From Clostridiaceae bacterium OM02-2AC (GTDB lineage: Bacteria > Bacillota_I > Bacilli_A > Erysipelotrichales > Erysipelotrichaceae): a stretch of 27,241 nucleotides of DNA. The stretch is taken from assembly GCA_003481775.1 (NCBI GenBank), contig QULU01000050.1, forward strand, positions 1 through 27,241. Reading direction: 5' to 3'. Made by a program: the position numbers and the translations under genes. This document shows, in pieces, positions 22,758 to 27,241 of this stretch; within the stretch, counting starts at the first letter, position 1, and the number at the start of each line of letters is the position of its first letter. The notes below the pieces were generated by a model, which made no database searches, was not told where the DNA came from, and was given only the letters and a program-made list of their open reading frames with translations.

Positions 22758-23768
22758 ATGGAAGAAACAATTTATATCTCGCCAGATGATATAAAAGTAA
22801 TTGATGCTGAAGACTATAGTTATGAGGTGGTTGAACATTTTTCGAATATGCCAGAAGTGGCGAAACCGCTACTGAAGGGTGCTAAAAAAGCGTTCAAGAA
22901 AATCGAGGAAATGCTATATACTGCACCTGCTTTTATCAATATTGTAAAAGCAAGCATTCCAGAACAGGCATTCCAAGCTATTTTGACGGATGAGCAGAAG
23001 ACTCAAATTGCCAACGGTGCTTTAAAACTCATGACGAAAAAAGACGGCACTCTCATGGCTAATCTGGTTAACCCAGAAACAAATAAAATTGTATCAACGA
23101 TTTCGCTGAAGAGCATTGACCTGTATCCGGCATTATCAGAAGCAATGACCAGTTATGCAACTCAAATGCAGATGGCTCAAATCGCGGAAGAAATCCATAC
23201 GGTTCAGCTTGCAATCGAAGAAGTAAGACAGGGGCAGGAATTTGACAGACTTGCAATGGCTTATAGCTGTCAGCAAAAACTGTTACAAGCTATGCAGATT
23301 AAAAATCTGGAATTAAAGGCATTGGCTCTTTTGAGGATTGCTTCCGATGCGGAAGATAGCCGAAACATGTTGATGCAAAGTCAAAATGCTAATTTGACCT
23401 TTATAAAAGAGCAGCCAGAATCATTTTGGGGCAAGCTGATATCTGGCGCTAACCCAGAAAAGATAAGTCTGCGAATGAATGAAATCCGTGAAAGTTTATC
23501 TGCTGTGAATATGGTTTCGTTGGCAGAGGCTATGGCATATCAAGAATTGGGTGAAAGTGCGGCAGCACGTCAGAGCCTCCAATACTACGCGGGATATTTA
23601 CATAGTGCATATTTGTCAACGGAAGGCTTGGTACAAAGATTGGATTTGATAGACCCTGCACCAGAGAATTACTGGTCTAAAACATTACCCGATATTAAGC
23701 AAAAAATACAAGCACTCCCTTGTATAGAGAATGTGCCAATGTTAGAAGGAGAAGACGATGGAGAATAA
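22758..23768 (+). CDS. Unknown helical cytoplasmic protein, first part of a two-gene unit with a zinc-ribbon peptide
   Basis: I do not recognise a family. The 336-residue protein has no signal peptide and no membrane helix. Residues 1-30 are acidic (MEETIYISPDDIKVIDAED). Residues 30-80 hold amphipathic helices (LLKGAKKAFKKIEEMLY). A small beta section follows near 95-115 (KKDGTLMANLVNPETNKIVS). From 120 to 300 it is almost all helix, with a heptad-rich stretch (MQMAQIAEEIHTVQLAIEEV, then RQGQEFDRLAMAYS) that may be a coiled coil. The start at 22758 has GAAAGGAACG upstream. Its 3' end overlaps the zinc-ribbon gene by 11 bases, so the two are translated together and probably act together. Context between an HTH protein and a DUF1016 nuclease suggests a mobile-element or defence role, unproven. 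Confidence 0.75.
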   Translation: MEETIYISPDDIKVIDAEDYSYEVVEHFSNMPEVAKPLLKGAKKAFKKIEEMLYTAPAFINIVKASIPEQAFQAILTDEQKTQIANGALKLMTKKDGTLMANLVNPETNKIVSTISLKSIDLYPALSEAMTSYATQMQMAQIAEEIHTVQLAIEEVRQGQEFDRLAMAYSCQQKLLQAMQIKNLELKALALLRIASDAEDSRNMLMQSQNANLTFIKEQPESFWGKLISGANPEKISLRMNEIRESLSAVNMVSLAEAMAYQELGESAAARQSLQYYAGYLHSAYLSTEGLVQRLDLIDPAPENYWSKTLPDIKQKIQALPCIENVPMLEGEDDGE

Positions 23769-23952
23769 GGTATGCAAGAAGTGTCAAAAACAACTTCCAG
23801 AAGGATATAAACATAAGAAGTGTGAGGCCTGTAGAAATGCACAGGTACAAGATGTAAAAAATGGATTGAAAGCGGCCACTGGAGTCGCAGGAGCAGTTGC
23901 CAGTTTTGCGGTTGTAGTCGTTACAAAAGGAAAAGTAAATCCTAAAAAATAG
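23758..23952 (+). CDS. Tiny zinc-ribbon protein with one membrane-like helix
   Basis: The 64-residue protein has two Cys pairs, C-K-K-C near residues 6-9 and C-E-A-C near 22-25, which would bind one zinc ion. A short linker leads to a hydrophobic helix of about 20 residues (ATGVAGAVASFAVVVVTKG) and a basic tail. It may be anchored in the membrane or pack against its partner. The start at 23758 lies inside the end of the preceding gene, with AGAAGGAGAAG upstream, and the overlap of 11 bases points to translational coupling. The family is not recognised. Confidence in it being real comes from the coupling, the Cys pattern and the clean ribosome binding site. Confidence 0.7.
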   Translation: MENKVCKKCQKQLPEGYKHKKCEACRNAQVQDVKNGLKAATGVAGAVASFAVVVVTKGKVNPKK

Positions 23953-23977
23953 TGATTATTTGGAAAGGAAGAATATT

Positions 23978-24988
23978 ATGAGTGATGTAATACCTTTTGG
24001 TGAACAATTTGAAAAAATTGTTGATATTATCGAATCTGCTAAAGAACGTGCCTACCGTAAAGTGAACGAAGAATTGATTTTAATGTATCGTGATATAGGT
24101 GAATACATCAGCAAACAATCCGAAAACGCTGAATACGGTGATGCGTTTGTACAGAAACTTGCGGATTTCTTTGCTGAGAATTATCCTGATCTGAAAGGAT
24201 TTAACCGTCGTGGTCTTTATCGAATGAAGCAATTTTATGAGCTTTATAAGGACAACGAAAAAGTGTCACCACTGGTGACACAATTGAACTGGACGAACCA
24301 TCTTAAAATTATGTCTGCGTGTAAGAGCATGGACGAACGCATATTTTATATGAATATGTGCATCAAAGAGCGTCTTTCCAAAAGAGAACTGGAACGACAG
24401 ATTGACAGTGGTTACTATGAAAGATATATGCTGTCGCAAAAACCATTGACACCTGCCATCGAAGAATCAAGGAGAGCAACTGGGAATGTTTTCCTTGATA
24501 ATTATGTGCTTGATTTTCTTAATGTGCCAGAAACAGTTTCTGAACGTGATTTGCAAAAATCTATTATACGAAATCTGAAAGATTTTATTCTTGAAATCGG
24601 TAAGGACTTCACCTTTATTGGAGAAGAGTATCGAGTGCAGGTCGGTAAACATGATTATTACATTGATTTGTTGTTTTATCATAGAGGACTTTCCTGTCTT
24701 GTGGCATTTGAACTGAAAATTGGAGAGTTCAAGCCAGAGTATGTCGGTAAGATAAACCTTTACCTGGAGGCACTTGACCGAGAATTGAAAAAGGAAAACG
24801 AAAATCCGAGCGTTGGTGTTATTCTCTGTGCAAGCAAGGATGATGAGGTTGTCGAATTCGCTCTCAGTCGTAGCTTGTCTCCGACGATGGTTTCGGAGTA
24901 CAATCTGAAGCTGATTGATAAGAAACTGTTGCAGAAGAAATTGAAGGAATATGTTGAATTGGCAGGAACAGTATCTGACGAGGAGTAA
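23978..24988 (+). CDS. DUF1016 / YhcG-type PD-(D/E)XK nuclease-domain protein
   Basis: The 336-residue protein has the two-part YhcG layout. The N-terminal helical DUF1016 domain (about 10-150) contains MYRDIGEYISKQ, FNRRGLYRMKQFYELY and the family hallmark LNWTNHLKIMSACKS. The C-terminal PD-(D/E)XK domain (about 185-320) has Asp230 in YYIDLLFYH and Glu245-x-Lys247 in AFELKIGEFKPEYVGKINLY, the expected metal and catalytic residues. All three look intact, so an active nuclease is plausible. Known members occur on mobile elements and in defence islands, often near restriction-modification genes; no methyltransferase is seen here. The ATG at 23978 follows TGGAAAGGAAG; the TTG six codons earlier overlaps it. 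It lies 25 bases behind the zinc-ribbon gene and about 40 bases ahead of the next. Confidence 0.88.
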   Translation: MSDVIPFGEQFEKIVDIIESAKERAYRKVNEELILMYRDIGEYISKQSENAEYGDAFVQKLADFFAENYPDLKGFNRRGLYRMKQFYELYKDNEKVSPLVTQLNWTNHLKIMSACKSMDERIFYMNMCIKERLSKRELERQIDSGYYERYMLSQKPLTPAIEESRRATGNVFLDNYVLDFLNVPETVSERDLQKSIIRNLKDFILEIGKDFTFIGEEYRVQVGKHDYYIDLLFYHRGLSCLVAFELKIGEFKPEYVGKINLYLEALDRELKKENENPSVGVILCASKDDEVVEFALSRSLSPTMVSEYNLKLIDKKLLQKKLKEYVELAGTVSDEE

Positions 24989-25028
24989 AAACAATACCAC
25001 GAAAATAAAGGATAGGAGGTAGACCACA

Positions 25029-26037
25029 GTGGCTGATATGAAACAGATACACGATTTTGCTGCGAAATGGTGCGATAAATTCAGAGACCAAAATATCAAT
25101 TACGTAGACCTCGTTGACCATTGTATGTGATGATTGCGATGCTCTTGGCTTTGAGATGGACTGTGGTCATGCCTTTTCAGAGAAATACGGCAACGCTGCA
25201 AACAATCATGAGGCTTTAGACAGAATCATCGATGAAGTGACAGATATCCCCTTGCTTGGCTCTGCAATCTATTCTCAATGGCGTTATTTCAATCATTGGG
25301 CATATACGGGGGCAGAAATCTTGGAGCCGGAAAACAGAGCATGGTTTATCTTGGCATTAAGTAGGCTAGCATTGTTATCTGGGGATAATCCTTTCATATT
25401 CCAAGGCACATTAAAGAGGATGCGTATCGTATCAAATAATATCTGCTATGGTCCTATGCCGGAGCCTGATGAAGAGGTGGAACAACATCTGACTATCAAC
25501 AATGAAGGTCGTATTTGGTTTTCGGGATATAATTTTGGTCGTGGCGGAGAACGATACGAGAAAGCCAGAAGTAAGAACTTCAAACTTGATAAGTTGGCGG
25601 TAGACAAGTTGTTTGGAGCAATGGCAGCTTACTTCGGCAGTGAATACACAGAAATTTTTGCAGCGGATATTGGTGATTGGGTTATGGAACTGACCAATAC
25701 CGAAGGTGTCACATATAAATTCAGAGGCTCTCTATGTGCTGACTTTGATTATGATGGCGAAGGTTTATCAGACCTTGTCCGTGATACCGTTGGTATGGAT
25801 GATTTGTATGTGTTTGATGGGAACTGCAAACCGGATGTGATAAATAAAATCACCTTGGATTACATCAGGGTTACAAAAATAAAACCCGATCAGAAGCTGG
25901 AAGGCGCAGAGTGGGAATTTGTAACCTGGGATTATGTCGAACAATTGATTATTGATAGAGCTACGGAAACATTGGAGCATATTCAGAATATCGGCACCGG
26001 ATGCAAGGTATATGTTCTCTGTCGCTCTATTGATTAA
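25029..26037 (+). pseudogene. Unknown protein, frameshifted near codon 33
   Basis: The start is GTG 25029 behind ATAGGAGGT. It reads VADMKQIHDFAAKWCDKFRD, then QNINYVDLVDHCM, and stops at TGA 25128-25130. With one base removed near 25127-25129 it continues DDCDALGFEMDCGHAFSEKY and on to TAA 26035-26037, about 335 residues in all. The later part is soluble, rich in acidic and aromatic residues, with a Cys/His-containing segment DCDALGFEMDCGHAF near the break, and no signal peptide. I do not recognise the family with certainty; I have the impression of a conserved clostridial hypothetical protein in mobile regions. A shortened protein could start at a weak TTG at 25114. It follows the DUF1016 gene by 40 bases and may belong to the same unit. 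No terminator is seen after it. Confidence 0.65.
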
Positions 26038-26096
26038 AACTTCAGAAATTAACCTGCATGATGTGGTGGTAATCATGATATACGAGTTGTATTTTA

Positions 26097-26105
26097 TGGT
26101 ATAAT
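26097..26105 (+). promoter_or_regulatory. Extended -10 promoter for the Fic gene
   Basis: TGGTATAAT is a perfect extended -10 (TG-N-TATAAT), 29 bases upstream of the Fic ATG. No good -35 is present, which extended -10 promoters do not need. Confidence 0.65.
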
Positions 26106-26133
26106 GATGAAAATGAAGAAAGGAGTGCTAAAC

Positions 26134-26889
26134 ATGATTATTGATGTTGCAACAATAAAATTTTTAAAAGATACTCCGAATTCAGCATATCAATCTGTCA
26201 AGACAGAGTTCTTGTATCATTCTAATAAACTAGAAGGAAGTACCTTTAGTAAAGAAAACTTAGAAAAATATTTAAATGAACAAATTATCGAGGGAAGTCA
26301 TAAAATTGATGATGTATTGGAAACAACAAATTCGACGGATGTGTTTGATTATGTAATAGAAACATTAGATGAACCTTTAAGTAAAAGAATTATCTTAGAT
26401 CTCCATAGAATGTTAAAAGATAGAACATTAGATCACGAAAGAGGTTTTGCAGGTTGTTGGAAAAAGATACCCAATCAAATCTCTGGTGTAGATTTAAAAC
26501 TAGCTGAACCATGGGAAGTCGAAGGTCGTATTGAGAAATTGAATCAAGAGTGGAAGGACTCTCAAAAAGATTTTGATGCTATCGTAAAATTTCATGCTAG
26601 ATTTGAAAATATTCACCCTTTCCAAGATGGCAATGGAAGAATCGGTCGTTTCTTAATATTGAAACAATGCATCGAAAATGGTGTTGATTTGATTATGATT
26701 GATGATGCCTATTCAAAAGAATACAAGAAAGCCTTATATCAAGCACAAAAGAATGAAGACTTTGAAGACTTAAAAGCAATCTTCAAGAAGTGCCAAGAAC
26801 GATTAGATGAAAAATTAGATTTTTTACGACAAACACTAGACTATATTCAAAAATATGATGTGGATATGGATTCAAGTCAATCAATGTAA
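26134..26889 (+). CDS. Fic-family AMP-transferase, class II with N-terminal inhibitory helix
   Basis: Fic proteins transfer AMP (or related groups) to hydroxyl side chains. The 251-residue protein has the intact motif HPFQDGNGRIGR at 161-172 with the catalytic His161. An inhibitory motif S-N-K-L-E-G at 30-35 matches (S/T)xxxE(G/N) and places the autoinhibitory Glu34 in the N-terminal helix, so this is the self-inhibited class II type and needs no separate antitoxin. The target flap (GVDLKLAEPWEVE) lies before the motif. The ATG at 26134 is preferred because AAAGGAGTG precedes it; an ATG 10 codons earlier overlaps it. Its DNA is more AT-rich than the genes before it, with many AAA, GAA and TTA codons, which points to separate transfer. 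It has its own promoter. Confidence 0.92.
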   Translation: MIIDVATIKFLKDTPNSAYQSVKTEFLYHSNKLEGSTFSKENLEKYLNEQIIEGSHKIDDVLETTNSTDVFDYVIETLDEPLSKRIILDLHRMLKDRTLDHERGFAGCWKKIPNQISGVDLKLAEPWEVEGRIEKLNQEWKDSQKDFDAIVKFHARFENIHPFQDGNGRIGRFLILKQCIENGVDLIMIDDAYSKEYKKALYQAQKNEDFEDLKAIFKKCQERLDEKLDFLRQTLDYIQKYDVDMDSSQSM

Positions 26890-27241
26890 ACAAAACTTTT
26901 TATTGTATGGTGATGCTTAATCTAAAGCAGTTAAATCAGCTACAAGGATTGTTGTAACAAGAAAATCTACAGAGCGATCATTTGAAATAAAAAAGCGAGA
27001 GAAAGAATTTGCTCAACCGAAAAGGCAGTTGGATTTACTGATATATTTTAAAAAAATTCTTACCAAGACGCTTCTCTAACGATTTGTCAGCATAAATAAA
27101 TACTCGATACATGTTACATGATTATCGTTGATAGCAAAAAAGTGCATATAAAATAATAAGTAAAGGCTTTTTTGAAGGAAATGTAGCGAAAGATGAGAGC
27201 GTTTCAAAGTTTGTGTAAACTCAAGAAACTGATATAAGACC
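26890..27241. other. AT-rich terminal stretch, no recognisable gene
   Basis: No believable ribosome binding site with a long frame is present. A plus-strand frame from about 26938 to 27079 has basic, short open reading without family pattern. AAAGGCTTTTTT occurs at 27162-27173 and also at the rlmD terminator (21274-21285). AAAAAAG near 27136 could pair with CTTTTTT near 27167 as a weak terminator-like stem. Confidence 0.4.

Noticed and set aside
24467..25099. 210-residue minus-strand open frame opposite the nuclease gene
   Set aside because: It overlaps the catalytic domain of the DUF1016 protein and shows only random hydrophobic sequence.
26938..27079. Short basic open frame after the Fic gene
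   Set aside because: No start with a ribosome binding site, low-complexity Lys-rich content and no recognisable family.

Overview
The window looks like a chromosomal segment of a low-to-moderate GC member of the Bacillota. Genes have strong AGGAGG-type ribosome binding sites. The order pcrA-ligA-camS-gatCAB-(small gene)-rlmD matches a cluster I know from Bacillus and Staphylococcus. My best guess is the Erysipelotrichia (a [Clostridium] innocuum-like organism), but that is inference and not a sequence match.

Layout. (1) 1-143 holds the 3' end of a probable Gfo/Idh/MocA oxidoreductase, then a terminator. (2) 510-2711, minus strand: a divergent purine nucleoside phosphorylase, a PnuC-type transporter and a Crp/Fnr regulator. 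The first and last are each broken by a one-base frameshift. (3) 2930-8295, plus strand: a complete beta-glucoside utilisation locus with a near-consensus CcpA cre site, licT (bglG family), bglP (EIIBCA), a GH1 6-phospho-beta-glucosidase and a HAD phosphatase. Two separate RAT/terminator pairs precede licT and bglP. (4) 8422-10005, minus strand: an LCP (LytR-CpsA-Psr) protein with an extra solute-binding-like domain. (5) 10197-21253, plus strand: the housekeeping run pcrA, ligA, camS, gatC, gatA, gatB, a small membrane-anchored protein, and rlmD.

(6) From 21291 to the end the DNA is accessory. The 5' part of a group IIC intron sits directly behind the rlmD terminator. Then come a roughly 160-base imperfect palindrome (MITE-like), the frameshifted tail of a large serine recombinase, and a promoter-driven block. 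That block encodes a small HTH protein, an unknown helical protein, a tiny zinc-ribbon/membrane protein, a DUF1016 (YhcG-type) PD-(D/E)XK nuclease, and an unknown frameshifted gene. A more AT-rich class II Fic gene follows. The last 350 bases hold nothing I recognise.

How the genes work together: region 3 is a self-contained import-and-hydrolysis pathway for aryl- or beta-glucosides under antitermination and carbon catabolite control. Region 2 may be a nucleoside (possibly nicotinamide riboside) salvage unit that is now decaying, or is affected by local sequence errors. The best candidate for something undescribed is the 22.5-26.0 kb cassette (HTH, unknown helical protein, zinc-ribbon membrane peptide, DUF1016 nuclease), which has the look of a mobile-element accessory or defence module. 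That role is inferred from context only.
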